Part shown: one piece after another, positions 6,960 to 15,992 of the stretch
Position numbering within the stretch: position 1 is the stretch's first letter
Layout: every line of letters begins with the position of its first letter
Source of the DNA: Flavobacteriales bacterium
GTDB lineage: Bacteria; Bacteroidota; Bacteroidia; Flavobacteriales_D; Crocinitomicaceae
DNA: 36,759 nt
NCBI GenBank assembly: GCA_947500875.1
Contig: CANMUN010000023.1
Location: 1 to 36,759 of the forward strand
Direction: 5' to 3'
Notes under the pieces: model-generated
Database searches by the model: none
What the model saw: the letters and a program-made list of their open reading frames with translations, nothing else
Told to the model about the DNA's origin: nothing
Translations under genes and position numbers: made by a program

Positions 6960-6967
6960 TAATTTTA
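6960..6967 (+). promoter_or_regulatory. -7-like promoter box of pdxJ
   Basis: TAATTTTA differs from TAnnTTTG only in the last base and lies 10 nt before the pdxJ ATG. The surrounding TTTGTAATTTTAACA is found again at 23580-23594 in front of the acetyltransferase gene, which supports a promoter role. Confidence 0.5.
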
Positions 6968-6977
6968 ACATCTTGTT

Positions 6978-7694
6978 ATGACAAAGCTGAGCGTGAACAT
7001 CAACAAAATTGCCACCTTGCGAAATGCACGCGGTGGAGACATGCCCAATCTTCTCCAATTTGCTGCTGATTGTCAACGCTTTGGAGCCGATGGCATCACC
7101 GTACACCCGAGACCGGACGAACGCCACATCACCCTCACCGATGCGCTCGGATTGACCAAGGTGATTACCACGGAGTACAACATCGAAGGTTATCCTGACC
7201 AACGCTACTTTCACATCTTGGAAAAAGCAAAACCGGCTCAAGCGACCTTGGTCCCGGACGGGCCACACGTTTTAACCTCATCCGAAGGGTGGGACATTCG
7301 AAAAAATGCCGATTTCCTTCAAGATTGCATCGCAAAAATTCATGCCTTAGGCATCCGAAGCTCACTGTTTGTTGCCCCCGACCTGGAACAAATCGAACTG
7401 GCTGCGAAGCTAGGCGCTCACCGCATCGAGTTGTACACAGGGCCTTATGCCCATGCTTACTCTCAAAATCCGATGGCGGCAATCCAACCCTATGTTATCG
7501 CCTGCGAGTTCGCCGTAGCTTGCGGCTTAGGCATTAACGCCGGACATGACTTAAACCTGGAAAACCTGCGTTACTTCAAGCAAAACTTAGCGCAATTGGA
7601 CGAAGTTTCCATTGGTCACGCCTTGATTTCCGATGCTTTATATTACGGTATAGAAAACACCGTGCACCTCTACAAGCGTTGCTTGAGCGATTAG
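6978..7694 (+). CDS. pdxJ: Pyridoxine 5'-phosphate synthase
   Basis: This 238-residue TIM-barrel enzyme joins 1-deoxy-xylulose 5-phosphate and 3-amino-2-oxopropyl phosphate to form pyridoxine 5'-phosphate, the last ring-forming step of the DXP-dependent vitamin B6 route. Family signatures are [15 protein letters not shown] at the N-terminus, [12 protein letters not shown] (about residues 40-51), GINAGHDLN and [15 protein letters not shown] near the C-terminus. Length is normal. It is transcribed divergently from the CBS-nadK operon. Its stop TAG interlocks by 4 bp with the stop of the convergent MscS gene. Confidence 0.96.
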   Translation: MTKLSVNINKIATLRNARGGDMPNLLQFAADCQRFGADGITVHPRPDERHITLTDALGLTKVITTEYNIEGYPDQRYFHILEKAKPAQATLVPDGPHVLTSSEGWDIRKNADFLQDCIAKIHALGIRSSLFVAPDLEQIELAAKLGAHRIELYTGPYAHAYSQNPMAAIQPYVIACEFAVACGLGINAGHDLNLENLRYFKQNLAQLDEVSIGHALISDALYYGIENTVHLYKRCLSD

Positions 7695-8809
7695 TTTTTG
7701 TTGATGATGGTTCGGGTCGGATACGCAAAGCGGATGTCGTGCTCCCGAAAACGCCGGTCAATTTCGAAGCGTAAATCCGACTTGAAATTCAATATCTCCC
7801 AACTGTTTTTTGCCCAGAACACCAATTCTAAATCGATGCCGCTCTCTGAAAAATTCGATAAGCGCACAAAAGTCGTTTCTTTGGCATCCACCATGGGGTG
7901 TTTCACTGCAACCTGAACCAGCAGTTTTGATGCCAAATCAGTATCGCTGCCATATTCTACTTGGACATGAATAGTGAACATGGACAATCGCGAGCTATGG
8001 CTCCAATTTTCCACCTTGTTTTGGGTCAAATGCGAATTGGGAATGATTTGGATGTTGCCTTCACGAGTTTGAATCTGGGTAGTTCGAACACTGATTTTCA
8101 ATATTTTAGCAACAAACATTGATGATGGATGCTTTCCTAGGGTCGTTTTATCGGTATTAATTTCAACAATATCTCCCACCTTAATGTTGCCCTCCAACAA
8201 CAGTACAATCCCCGCAATCGTATCTTTGAAAACGTCCTGAAGTCCTAACCCAACTCCGACCAACAATCCCACAGAACCGGTAAGGATCAATGAAATATCC
8301 AATCCTAACACATTAATGGACAACAGAAAAGCGCTCACATAAATAATGTAGCTCGCAATCTGAACATAGACGAACGCCACGTCGTAGTTACGGTTCTTGC
8401 TGGATTGAACTTTTCGACCAACGTATAACTTGTAAAGGCTGATAAAAATCCGTGCAAAAATGAAAATTGCAACGACCAAAATCATGTTGTACAAGGAAAG
8501 TTTCAAGGCACCAATGTGCACCAAGTTGTATTTAATAAAATCGTTGAACGTAACCTCGGGATTGTTGAAGCGAAAACTGTAAACCGCTACGTAAAGTGCA
8601 AGCAGATAAACGCTTTGGGTAAATAAGCGAAAATACGTTTCCCTTCTACCTTCAATGTGAATGTTGTTGCTCTTGAGCGTTCTCCTCAAAAACCGCGCAA
8701 GCAGTTTACGCAATACAAATGCTGCAATGGAAATTAGAAACAGGAAAACAAAATTCCAAACGCAAATATTAAAAGGGCCTACTTTAAATAAGGTGTCACT
8801 GAACATCAT
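7691..8809 (-). CDS. MscS-family mechanosensitive ion channel
   Basis: This 372-residue inner-membrane protein has hydrophobic segments at about residues 15-37, 62-79, 104-130, 144-170 and 172-207. The last contains the glycine-rich pore helix [23 protein letters not shown] typical of MscS. The beta domain follows ([33 protein letters not shown]), then the C-terminal alpha/beta part. The channel opens on membrane tension and releases solutes during osmotic downshock. It has more transmembrane helices than E. coli MscS. ATG 8809 overlaps the dnaG stop as ATGA; a second ATG at 8806 is possible. Confidence 0.9.
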   Translation of the reverse strand: MMFSDTLFKVGPFNICVWNFVFLFLISIAAFVLRKLLARFLRRTLKSNNIHIEGRRETYFRLFTQSVYLLALYVAVYSFRFNNPEVTFNDFIKYNLVHIGALKLSLYNMILVVAIFIFARIFISLYKLYVGRKVQSSKNRNYDVAFVYVQIASYIIYVSAFLLSINVLGLDISLILTGSVGLLVGVGLGLQDVFKDTIAGIVLLLEGNIKVGDIVEINTDKTTLGKHPSSMFVAKILKISVRTTQIQTREGNIQIIPNSHLTQNKVENWSHSSRLSMFTIHVQVEYGSDTDLASKLLVQVAVKHPMVDAKETTFVRLSNFSESGIDLELVFWAKNSWEILNFKSDLRFEIDRRFREHDIRFAYPTRTIINKN

Positions 8810-10749
8810 TTCAAAATTATACGTCCATTACGGGTGGACAATTGTTGTTTAATTTTCTCATACACCATCTGCTGGCTTAAAATCACCAAAAACTCCTCCG
8901 GAGGTAGGGTTTCATCCGCTAATTGTTGCTGTAGTACGTGAATATATTCTGCAATTTTAGCCTGCTTAAAATTATACAAGGTCTGCATTATAGTATTCGA
9001 TAAATCGTTGGATTCATGCTTTGTATAAATTTTATACTTACTCTCCCATGCAGAGCTAAGTTCTTCCTCAAAACCAACGAGCTCAGAGGTTATTTGAACA
9101 ATGTGAGCATCCTCAACCCTCAGAAAAAACTTGCTCGTGTATATGATATTTTCACGAAGGCCTTGAAGGATTTGCTCATACATTTGACGGCACACTTCAT
9201 GGGTAAACGTCAATTCGTCCTTGCTCAAATCTTCGATGATAAACTCAGTCACCGATAGGTTGTCGGTCCGATCGTCCGTAGAAATTTCCTGATCCCCATA
9301 TTTCAACATGATCCGAATTAGGTCCTTTTCAATGGTAGCCGAGGAAGATTCAGCCGGGGTAAAAACCTGTTTTTCCGCGGGTTCAGGTTGCAATATCGGA
9401 GCATCTTTCAGCCAAGGTTCATCGATGGAATCCGCCCATTTCCCCGATCTTAAGCGCGTCACTTCGGTCGTAATCAGGGACTCCTCCAATTCGTATTTCA
9501 TGGCAATCTCTTTGGCATAAATACTGCGAGTGATGGGGTCGGGAATTAATGAAATAGAATGGATAATTTCTTTGATCAGTTTGGCCTTTTGCAAAGGATC
9601 GTTTTGAACCTGTTCCAATAAAATACCCGCTTTGAACGCAATAAAATCTTGACGGTTTGTTGCGATGAATTGCGATAAATCCTCCCTTGAATTTTTCCTA
9701 GAGAAAGAATCCGGATCCTCTCCATCGGGGAATAAAAGCACTTTTACGTTGAGGCCTTCCTCTAAAATCAAATCGATTCCGCGAAACGAAGCTTTGATTC
9801 CTGCGGTATCGCCGTCGTATAAAATGGTGATGTTTTTGGTATAACGGGATATCAAACGAATCTGCTCCCTGGTGAGCGAGGTACCTGAGCTGGATACCGC
9901 ATTGCACATCCCCGCTTGATGCATGCTAATGACGTCCGTATATCCTTCGCACAAGAGGCACTCGTCGAGCTTTATGATCTCGCCTTTTGCATAAAAGAGT
10001 CCATAGAGAATCTCACTTTTATTGTAAATCGAACTTTCCGGAGAATTGAAATATTTAGCGATTTTTTTGTCATTCAACAAGGTTCTCCCCCCAAATCCAA
10101 GCACCCTTCCAGAGGCACTATGAATGGGAAAAATCACCCGCCCTTTGAAAAAATCGAATTTTCGACCGTCCCGCTCTTTGCTCAACCCGACCTTGTCCAA
10201 ATATTCAAATTTATAGCCCTTTTCCAATGCCGCATCGGTTAAATCTGATCCCGTATTTAGGCAATAACCCAATTGAAATTTATCGATGGTTTCCTGGGTA
10301 AAACCCCGCTGACGGAAATACGACAAGCCGATCGATTTTCCTTCGTCGGTTTGGTTCATCGAACTCACAAAATGATTTTTAGCAAATTCATTGATGATGA
10401 ACAGCGCATCTTTTTCATTTGCCGCGGCAAGTTCCTCGGCGGTGGGTTCACGATCCACCGGTATTGCGATGTTGTATTTATTCGCCAACCACCGCAGGGC
10501 CTCTGGATAAGAGTAATGTTCTTTCTCCATTAAAAAAGTAACCACCGATCCCCCCTTACCCGTGGAAAAGCACTTGAAAATCTGTTTTGCGGGGGAAACC
10601 ATGAACGAAGGCGTCTTTTCATTGGTGAAAGGACTTAACCCTTTGAGGTTGGATCCCGAGCGTTTTAACTGAACGAATTCCCCAATCACCTCTTCAATGC
10701 GTGAAGCGGACATGATTTCATCGATAATATGCCCTGGGATTTTACTCAT
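8806..10749 (-). CDS. dnaG: DNA primase
   Basis: This 647-residue primase makes RNA primers for replication. The N-terminal zinc-ribbon region (about 30-75) keeps the fold context (GLSPFTNEKTPSF, KCFSTGKGG), but three of the four zinc ligands are replaced: Ser39 for Cys, Thr42 for His and Thr63 for the last Cys, leaving only Cys60. The catalytic core has RVIFPIH and GFGGR. The TOPRIM metal residues are in EGYTDV (Glu268) and YDGDTAG (Asp312, Asp314). The C-terminal part is the helicase-interacting region. Start and stop both form ATGA overlaps with the neighbouring genes, so it is embedded in a five-gene operon instead of the classic rpsU-dnaG-rpoD arrangement. Confidence 0.96.
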   Translation of the reverse strand: MSKIPGHIIDEIMSASRIEEVIGEFVQLKRSGSNLKGLSPFTNEKTPSFMVSPAKQIFKCFSTGKGGSVVTFLMEKEHYSYPEALRWLANKYNIAIPVDREPTAEELAAANEKDALFIINEFAKNHFVSSMNQTDEGKSIGLSYFRQRGFTQETIDKFQLGYCLNTGSDLTDAALEKGYKFEYLDKVGLSKERDGRKFDFFKGRVIFPIHSASGRVLGFGGRTLLNDKKIAKYFNSPESSIYNKSEILYGLFYAKGEIIKLDECLLCEGYTDVISMHQAGMCNAVSSSGTSLTREQIRLISRYTKNITILYDGDTAGIKASFRGIDLILEEGLNVKVLLFPDGEDPDSFSRKNSREDLSQFIATNRQDFIAFKAGILLEQVQNDPLQKAKLIKEIIHSISLIPDPITRSIYAKEIAMKYELEESLITTEVTRLRSGKWADSIDEPWLKDAPILQPEPAEKQVFTPAESSSATIEKDLIRIMLKYGDQEISTDDRTDNLSVTEFIIEDLSKDELTFTHEVCRQMYEQILQGLRENIIYTSKFFLRVEDAHIVQITSELVGFEEELSSAWESKYKIYTKHESNDLSNTIMQTLYNFKQAKIAEYIHVLQQQLADETLPPEEFLVILSQQMVYEKIKQQLSTRNGRIILK

Positions 10750-11144
10750 CGATGCTCTATAATGATTTTATCGTCGACCACCTTCCCGAGCGTATCGTAC
10801 GTTGTCCAACGCCCGACTTGCTCGTCGTTTAAGTATTCGCCGCGGTAATGAATCCTACCGTTCGGATATTTTACGATGCTGAAACCGTTTCTTTTGCCAT
10901 GGCTGTATTCTGTCATGGACAAAACAAGTCCCCGTTCTGAATAAAACTCCCATTTACCATCACGTTGCTGCAAGGAATCCAAGGATCCCCGAAATTTAAG
11001 TTGTTTCCTGCCGGGATACCATTCCGAATACTGACCGTCCTTAATCTCAACCAACTTTTCTTGCTGGGCAGGGATTTTATCCGTTTTTTCGGTGCAGCCA
11101 ACCATGACGGCGACCCCAAATAAGCACAATAAGGTATATTTCAT
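10746..11144 (-). CDS. Lipoprotein with MORN-like repeats
   Basis: This 132-residue protein begins MKYTLLCLFGVAVMVGC, where VMVGC is a lipobox with Cys17 as the anchor. The mature part has two or three degenerate MORN/YwqK-type repeats (GKWEFYSERG, GKRNGFSIVKYPNGRIHYRGEY, VGRWTTYD). Bacteroidota genomes hold many such MORN-variant lipoproteins, often labelled YwqK-family antitoxin without proof. It overlaps the polyprenyl synthase and dnaG genes by 4 bp on each side (ATGA), so it is translationally tied to housekeeping genes. Function unknown. Confidence 0.75.
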   Translation of the reverse strand: MKYTLLCLFGVAVMVGCTEKTDKIPAQQEKLVEIKDGQYSEWYPGRKQLKFRGSLDSLQQRDGKWEFYSERGLVLSMTEYSHGKRNGFSIVKYPNGRIHYRGEYLNDEQVGRWTTYDTLGKVVDDKIIIEHR

Positions 11145-12109
11145 TTTTTTCGATGCATTGTGTAATCAACTAAACCCATCAGAGCCTTTTTCGCTTCATT
11201 GTTTTCGAAGGATTCCAGCAGGCTTTTCGCTTTTTCTCCGTATTCCAACATCCGAGCCTGAGCGTACTCCAAACCACCTGAAGCCTTGACCATTTCTATT
11301 GCATGGCGTATGTGCTTTTCATCATCGTAGCGGTTTTTTAAAATCGTTTTTAGAGCGCGACGATCGGAGTCCGAGGAGTGGTTAATCGCGTAGATCAGTG
11401 GTAAGGTAAGTTTCTGCTCTCGAATATCGTTTCCCGTTGGCTTTCCTATTTCAACCGAAGAACCGTAATCAAAAATATCGTCTTTAATTTGAAAAGCCAT
11501 GCCGACGTATTCGCCGAATAAACGCATCGTTTCCCGATGCTCCACAACGCCCGCTGCGAGGCATCCAGCTTCACAACACGTTGAAATCAAGGAGGCCGTT
11601 TTTTTTCGTATCACCTCGAAATACACCTCCTCCGTGATGTCCAATTTTCGTGCTTTCTCAATTTGCAACAATTCTCCTTCGGACATTTCCCGCACAGCCC
11701 TTGCTATCACCGCAAGCAGGTCGGTATTCTCCGTTTCCAAGGACAGCAGTAAGATTTTAGAAAGCATGTAATCTCCTACCAAAACCGCAATTTTGTTTTT
11801 CCACAGGGCGTTGACCGAAAAATAACCCCTCCGTTCGTTGGCGTCGTCCACCACATCGTCGTGAACGAGCGTCGCCGTGTGCAACAATTCCACCAAGGAA
11901 GCAGCATCAAGCGTTTTTTGATTGGTATCGGCAAACAAACGGCACGATAAAAACACGAAAATAGGTCGTACCTGCTTGCCTTTCCGTTTGACTAAATAGT
12001 GTGTGACCTTGTCCAACAGCGGCACTTCCGACTTCATCGTTTTTGAAAAATGCCGTTCGAAAGCTTGTAAATCCTCTAAAACCGGTTGTATGATTTGGTC
12101 TGCAGTCAT
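11141..12109 (-). CDS. Polyprenyl diphosphate synthase
   Basis: This 322-residue trans-prenyltransferase has the first aspartate-rich motif, DDVVDD, at 84-89 (ELLHTATLVHDDVVDDA) and the second, KDDIFD, at 209-214, both needed for Mg2+-diphosphate binding. GKQVRP (44-49) is the substrate-binding motif. Size and sequence suit the octaprenyl/heptaprenyl (IspB/HepT) type, which condenses isopentenyl diphosphate units to make the menaquinone side chain. Product length cannot be read with certainty. It lies 12 nt after the DUF58 gene. Confidence 0.92.
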   Translation of the reverse strand: MTADQIIQPVLEDLQAFERHFSKTMKSEVPLLDKVTHYLVKRKGKQVRPIFVFLSCRLFADTNQKTLDAASLVELLHTATLVHDDVVDDANERRGYFSVNALWKNKIAVLVGDYMLSKILLLSLETENTDLLAVIARAVREMSEGELLQIEKARKLDITEEVYFEVIRKKTASLISTCCEAGCLAAGVVEHRETMRLFGEYVGMAFQIKDDIFDYGSSVEIGKPTGNDIREQKLTLPLIYAINHSSDSDRRALKTILKNRYDDEKHIRHAIEMVKASGGLEYAQARMLEYGEKAKSLLESFENNEAKKALMGLVDYTMHRKK

Positions 12110-12121
12110 GGGTGGGTTTTC

Positions 12122-13030
12122 TTAAAGTAAAGCTTGGCGTTTCAATAAATAACGCAACAGTACCTCATGGTACCCGTCCTCAATGGCCAGCGGCACAAAA
12201 TCAATGGCCAAATCACCGCATTTCATGGTGAGTTCTTTCATGCCTTTTTGGTATGCCTCCTGGTAGAACTTTTTAAATTCATTGGGCAATATCCTCAACT
12301 CTTCTCCGGTCTCCATGTCCACTAAAACATAAGGGCGCTGTTCTAGTTCAAAGTTCTCCTCGAATTTTTTACTAAAAAGGTGGAACAAAACGACTTCGTG
12401 GCGTTGATGTTTTAGGTGGTTCAATGCATTCACCAAGGCCTCTTGATCTTCTTTGGTCGACCAAAAATCCGTAAAGACCATCACTAAACCTCGACGGGGA
12501 ATAATTTCAGCAACCTCATTCAGTACCTTTGCTAAATGGGTGTCGGATTCTTTGGATGCTTGGTATTTCGAAAAGTATTTCTCCATTTCAGCGTAAACAA
12601 AACGCTGGTGTGCAGGCGAGGAATGCGAAGCTGTTTGCAGTAAAATCTCTTCATGAAACAGCGTAACACCGTAAGCATCCCGTTGCCGTTTCAACAATTC
12701 CATCAAACTGGCCGCAGCATAGACCGCATGCATCAATTTATGTTCTTGCTGGTCTGATGGAAAAAACATGGAAGGCGAACAATCGATGACCATTTGGCAC
12801 CGCAGGTTGGTCTCCTCTTCGTATTTTTTCGTGTACAAGCGATCGCTTCGTCCGTACAATTTCCAATCGATGTGACGGGTTGATTCCCCGGGATTGTAAA
12901 TCCGATGTTCGGCAAATTCTACCGAAAAACCGTGGAAAGGACTTTTATGCATTCCCGTAATAAAACCCTCGACTACTTGACGCGCAAGTAATTCCAGATT
13001 CCCAAACTCCACCAACTTCGTACGGTCCAT
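12122..13030 (-). CDS. DUF58 / von Willebrand A-like protein
   Basis: This 302-residue cytoplasmic protein has the DUF58 hallmark YNPGESTRHIDWKLYGR (about 45-61) followed by a vWA-like domain starting at VIDCSPSM, where DCSPS (83-87) is the MIDAS-type DxSxS metal site. Further on come GLVMVFTDFW and a basic C-terminus. DUF58 proteins usually occur with a MoxR AAA+ ATPase and BatA-type proteins; none of those partners is in this window. It is probably the first gene of the operon running down to the MscS channel. A TACCTTCG box lies 13 nt upstream. Confidence 0.85.
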   Translation of the reverse strand: MDRTKLVEFGNLELLARQVVEGFITGMHKSPFHGFSVEFAEHRIYNPGESTRHIDWKLYGRSDRLYTKKYEEETNLRCQMVIDCSPSMFFPSDQQEHKLMHAVYAAASLMELLKRQRDAYGVTLFHEEILLQTASHSSPAHQRFVYAEMEKYFSKYQASKESDTHLAKVLNEVAEIIPRRGLVMVFTDFWSTKEDQEALVNALNHLKHQRHEVVLFHLFSKKFEENFELEQRPYVLVDMETGEELRILPNEFKKFYQEAYQKGMKELTMKCGDLAIDFVPLAIEDGYHEVLLRYLLKRQALL

Positions 13031-13043
13031 TTACGATTTTTTA

Positions 13044-13051
13044 CGAAGGTA
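13044..13051 (-). promoter_or_regulatory. -7-like box of the DUF58-dnaG operon
   Basis: The minus strand reads TACCTTCG, one base off TAnnTTTG, 13 nt before the ATG at 13030. With the plus-strand box at 13063-13070 it forms a near-symmetrical divergent pair. Confidence 0.5.
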
Positions 13052-13062
13052 AGAAAAATTGG

Positions 13063-13070
13063 TATCTTCG
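13063..13070 (+). promoter_or_regulatory. -7-like box of the large T9SS protein gene
   Basis: TATCTTCG is one base off TAnnTTTG and mirrors the box at 13044-13051. It would give a leader of about 55 nt before ATG 13130. The leader contains CGTTG (13069-13073), CAACG (13081-13085) and CGTTG (13088-13092), which could pair in two alternative ways. Confidence 0.45.
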
Positions 13071-13129
13071 TTGTGAGGAGCAACGTTCGTTGAGAATGCA
13101 GCGTCTAAAAATCTGTTAAAATATTCATT

Positions 13130-15595
13130 ATGAAAAAATTAGTTACCCTTTGCTTTTTAACGGTTTTATCGTTGTCAGCATTCGCCCAGTCCGGCTATGT
13201 ATTGACAGGACTAAACCTCATGCCGAATACGGTTACAACGCGTTGCGACACCGCCATTAATCTTGGTTTTTATGCGCAATCCGCCCCGAACAATGCGCAA
13301 TCCTCTTACACCTTACCATGGATTATGACGGGGAATAATTTCACCGCTTCTCAATTTCAGTTCATCGTCAATTGGGGTGATGGAGCCTCGAATACGTTTA
13401 ACGGGGGCGTTTCCAATACCGGGGTGGTCATTCCTGTACAACCGACTCCACAGCACACGTATCCTGGTCCAGGAAACTACACTGTTACCGTGAATATCAT
13501 GAATTTTAACAACCAAACGTGGGTCAGCGACTCGGTGGTTTTAACGCTTGGATCTTGCCAATTGCCCATTTATTCGTTGGTTCAAGTGGATTGCAACAAC
13601 GACGGAACGGTTGATTCCTCACTCAACAACGTGCCGGTTCCGCTGGTGATTTCCGGTTCTGGACAAACTTACACCGGGATTATGGTGAATAATTTCTACC
13701 AATTTACCGGCATAGAGCCCGGTTTGTACACCCTCGGAATTGATCCTGCATGGTTGGCGGCCAACAACTACGTCATCGATAACATCCAGGGGCCTCCCGC
13801 CTTAACGGCCGGTGGTGGTGCACAAACCGTGGTCATTACCCTGAATTGCGGGAACGGTGGTGCGAACCTCAGCCCCATGTGTTTGAACGGCCAAATATTC
13901 TGCGATCAAAACAACGACGGTCAGTTCAACGGGAACGATACGCCCATCAGCAATGCGCCGGTGGTTATCAACTACGGCAGCGGATCCATGATCGCATACA
14001 CCAACCTTCAAGGAAACTACAGCGCCACGTATAACGCCGTTCAAAATGCCCTAACCACGGTTTCTCTCAACGGAAATTGGTTGAGCCAACACGGCTTCCC
14101 TGCCAACTTGATGATGGATACGGTCATGAACATGCCTTGCAACGCCGGAGCTGTTCCGCCCAACGTTTCTTTTCCTTTGAACTGTGGAGCCAACAACGGC
14201 AATCCCAATTGCTACTCGGGATATCTGTTTTGCGATGCGAACAACAACGGTGTAATGGATGCCGGGGAATTGGCGCTTGGCAATGCCCCTGTTACCCTTA
14301 CCGCTACCCCTCCCAACAACGTTAATTCAATAGTGGTATTTACCGATTCCACCGGATATTTCACGTATTGCGGTCCCTTGGCCAATGCCAATTTTGTCTT
14401 GGCAACGGTAAACCAAAATTACTTGTCCTATTTGGGATATACCGCCAATTTTGGGGTAGTTACCATCCCCGCTAATCAAACCGGAAACCTTCCTGTCAAC
14501 TGCGGAGGAGGAGCTGGAAACGGATGCGCGAACTTATGGACCACCGTAACGCCATGGATTGGTTATTACCAAAATACCACCGCCTCCATCAAATTGAATT
14601 GGGGGAATTATGGACCAAGCTCCTCGGGAACCTATACCTTAACGTTCACGTTTCCTGCGGGAGTTACCGTAAATACAGCCTCCATCAACACTCCCGGCTA
14701 TACCCTAGCAGGAAATACGATTACTTGGAATTTACCGAACGCATGGAGCGGATATAACACCACCGATATCATCACTTTCAACATTCCCGGAGGACTTCTC
14801 AACGGTGCGAACCATTATTTCACCAGCACGATAACGCCTACAGGAAACGTACAAGACTGCAACCCTCAAAACAACAACGGCGCCTTGCTGCAAGTACTTG
14901 GAAATGCCTACGACCCGAACGATAAAAACGTGCTGAAACCGGCATTCTATCACAACAACAACCTTTTTGCAACCGACGAAATAGAATCAGGAGTTCAAGA
15001 CGTGTTGACCTATACCATACGTTTTCAGAACACGGGAAATGCACCCGCCCAAAATGTGGTGGTTGTGGACACCTTAGATACCGACCTTGATTGGACTTCA
15101 TTGAATGTGATTTACAGTTCACACAACATGCAAGTAGTTAATATGGGCAACGGAATACTGCACTTTGAATTCAACGGAATCTGGTTGCCCGATTCAACCA
15201 CCAACGAGCCCGAAAGCCACGGTGAATTCATGTACCGAATTCAAGAGAGCTCCAACAATGACAATGCTGAAATCACCAATACAGCACATATCTTTTTCGA
15301 TTGGAATCCTGCCATCGTCACCAACACCACTTACAACATCAACGTGTGGTTAGAGGGTGTCGATGAATTGTCACAAAAAATAAAGGTATATCCTAACCCC
15401 GCTTCCAACTTGTTGAATGTGGATGTGAAAGAGGCTTTTGAGTATGAAATCCTTGACCTCAACGGTCGCAGTATCCAAAAGGGCACCGATGGGTCCACGG
15501 GACAAATCTCCCTCGAAAACATTAGTACTGGCACCTATGTGCTACGCTTGAACGTGGGAGGTACCTCGTACATGTCAAAACTGATCAAACGTTAA
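13130..15595 (+). CDS. Large T9SS-secreted surface protein with PKD and SdrD-B-like repeats
   Basis: This 821-residue protein has a signal peptide (1-20, SLSAFAQ) and a PKD-like domain (about 55-140, FIVNWGDGASN). Three SdrD-B-like repeats follow, each opening with a calcium-loop-like motif: DCNNDGTVD (about 155), DQNNDGQFN (about 260) and DANNNGVMD (about 370). Next come a DUF11-like beta domain (about 467-570), a conserved domain of the DUF7619 type (YDPNDKNVLKP at about 594, ending FFDWNPAIVTNT) and a C-terminal T9SS type A sorting domain (IKVYPNPASNLLNV to the end). It should cross the outer membrane through the type IX system and be displayed or released. The single gene ends in a strong terminator. 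Confidence 0.88.
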   Translation: MKKLVTLCFLTVLSLSAFAQSGYVLTGLNLMPNTVTTRCDTAINLGFYAQSAPNNAQSSYTLPWIMTGNNFTASQFQFIVNWGDGASNTFNGGVSNTGVVIPVQPTPQHTYPGPGNYTVTVNIMNFNNQTWVSDSVVLTLGSCQLPIYSLVQVDCNNDGTVDSSLNNVPVPLVISGSGQTYTGIMVNNFYQFTGIEPGLYTLGIDPAWLAANNYVIDNIQGPPALTAGGGAQTVVITLNCGNGGANLSPMCLNGQIFCDQNNDGQFNGNDTPISNAPVVINYGSGSMIAYTNLQGNYSATYNAVQNALTTVSLNGNWLSQHGFPANLMMDTVMNMPCNAGAVPPNVSFPLNCGANNGNPNCYSGYLFCDANNNGVMDAGELALGNAPVTLTATPPNNVNSIVVFTDSTGYFTYCGPLANANFVLATVNQNYLSYLGYTANFGVVTIPANQTGNLPVNCGGGAGNGCANLWTTVTPWIGYYQNTTASIKLNWGNYGPSSSGTYTLTFTFPAGVTVNTASINTPGYTLAGNTITWNLPNAWSGYNTTDIITFNIPGGLLNGANHYFTSTITPTGNVQDCNPQNNNGALLQVLGNAYDPNDKNVLKPAFYHNNNLFATDEIESGVQDVLTYTIRFQNTGNAPAQNVVVVDTLDTDLDWTSLNVIYSSHNMQVVNMGNGILHFEFNGIWLPDSTTNEPESHGEFMYRIQESSNNDNAEITNTAHIFFDWNPAIVTNTTYNINVWLEGVDELSQKIKVYPNPASNLLNVDVKEAFEYEILDLNGRSIQKGTDGSTGQISLENISTGTYVLRLNVGGTSYMSKLIKR

Positions 15596-15612
15596 GTTTC
15601 TGCCCCTCCAAG

Positions 15613-15636
15613 AAAAGGCCTTCGGGCCTTTTTTTT
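15613..15636. terminator. Rho-independent terminator, UUCG tetraloop
   Basis: AAAAGGCC (15613-15620), loop TTCG, GGCCTTTT (15625-15632) form a perfect 8-bp stem followed by a T run to 15636. It terminates the T9SS gene and, being AT-flanked on both sides, may also serve the convergent SUI1-like gene that stops at 15640. Confidence 0.9.
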
Positions 15637-15639
15637 ATG

Positions 15640-15990
15640 TTAATTACCGCCCTTTTGTTTGGTTTGGCTGTAACCTGCAGCTACCAGCAAATCGAACACC
15701 TTTTGTTTAAAACTTCCCTGGATGAGGATTTCTCCGTCTTTTGCTGAACCACCTACTCCGCATTTGGACTTGAGCATTTTACCCAATTCTTTGAGGTCAT
15801 CATCGCTGCCAACAAATCCCTCCACAAGGGTTACTTCTTTCCCCGCCCGCTGCTTTCGATCGATGGAAACGTACAATTTTTGTTGGTTGGGTAACAAGGT
15901 CGTCGCTTGTTCCTCAGAAGCTTCTTCGTAATGGAAATTGGGATTCGTCGAATACACGACGTTGATGCGCTGCTTGTTTTTTTTGTTCAT
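15640..15990 (-). CDS. eIF1/SUI1-like translation factor (YciH family)
   Basis: This 116-residue protein has a SUI1 domain in its C-terminal 75 residues: VSIDRKQRAGKEVTLVEGF, LGKMLKSKCGVGGSAKDGE and EILIQGSFKQKVFDLLVAAGY match the conserved core. Bacterial YciH-like proteins are thought to influence start-site fidelity like eIF1/IF3. It begins 2 nt after the stop of the TonB-type receptor gene, so both are probably on one transcript, an unusual pairing. The N-terminal 40 residues are a charged extension. Confidence 0.88.
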   Translation of the reverse strand: MNKKNKQRINVVYSTNPNFHYEEASEEQATTLLPNQQKLYVSIDRKQRAGKEVTLVEGFVGSDDDLKELGKMLKSKCGVGGSAKDGEILIQGSFKQKVFDLLVAAGYSQTKQKGGN

Positions 15991-15992
15991 GC

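Noticed and set aside
6924..7268. 115-residue N-terminal extension of the CBS protein
   Set aside because: It would run antisense through pdxJ and over two promoter boxes; CBS proteins of this type start at MRAIEML.
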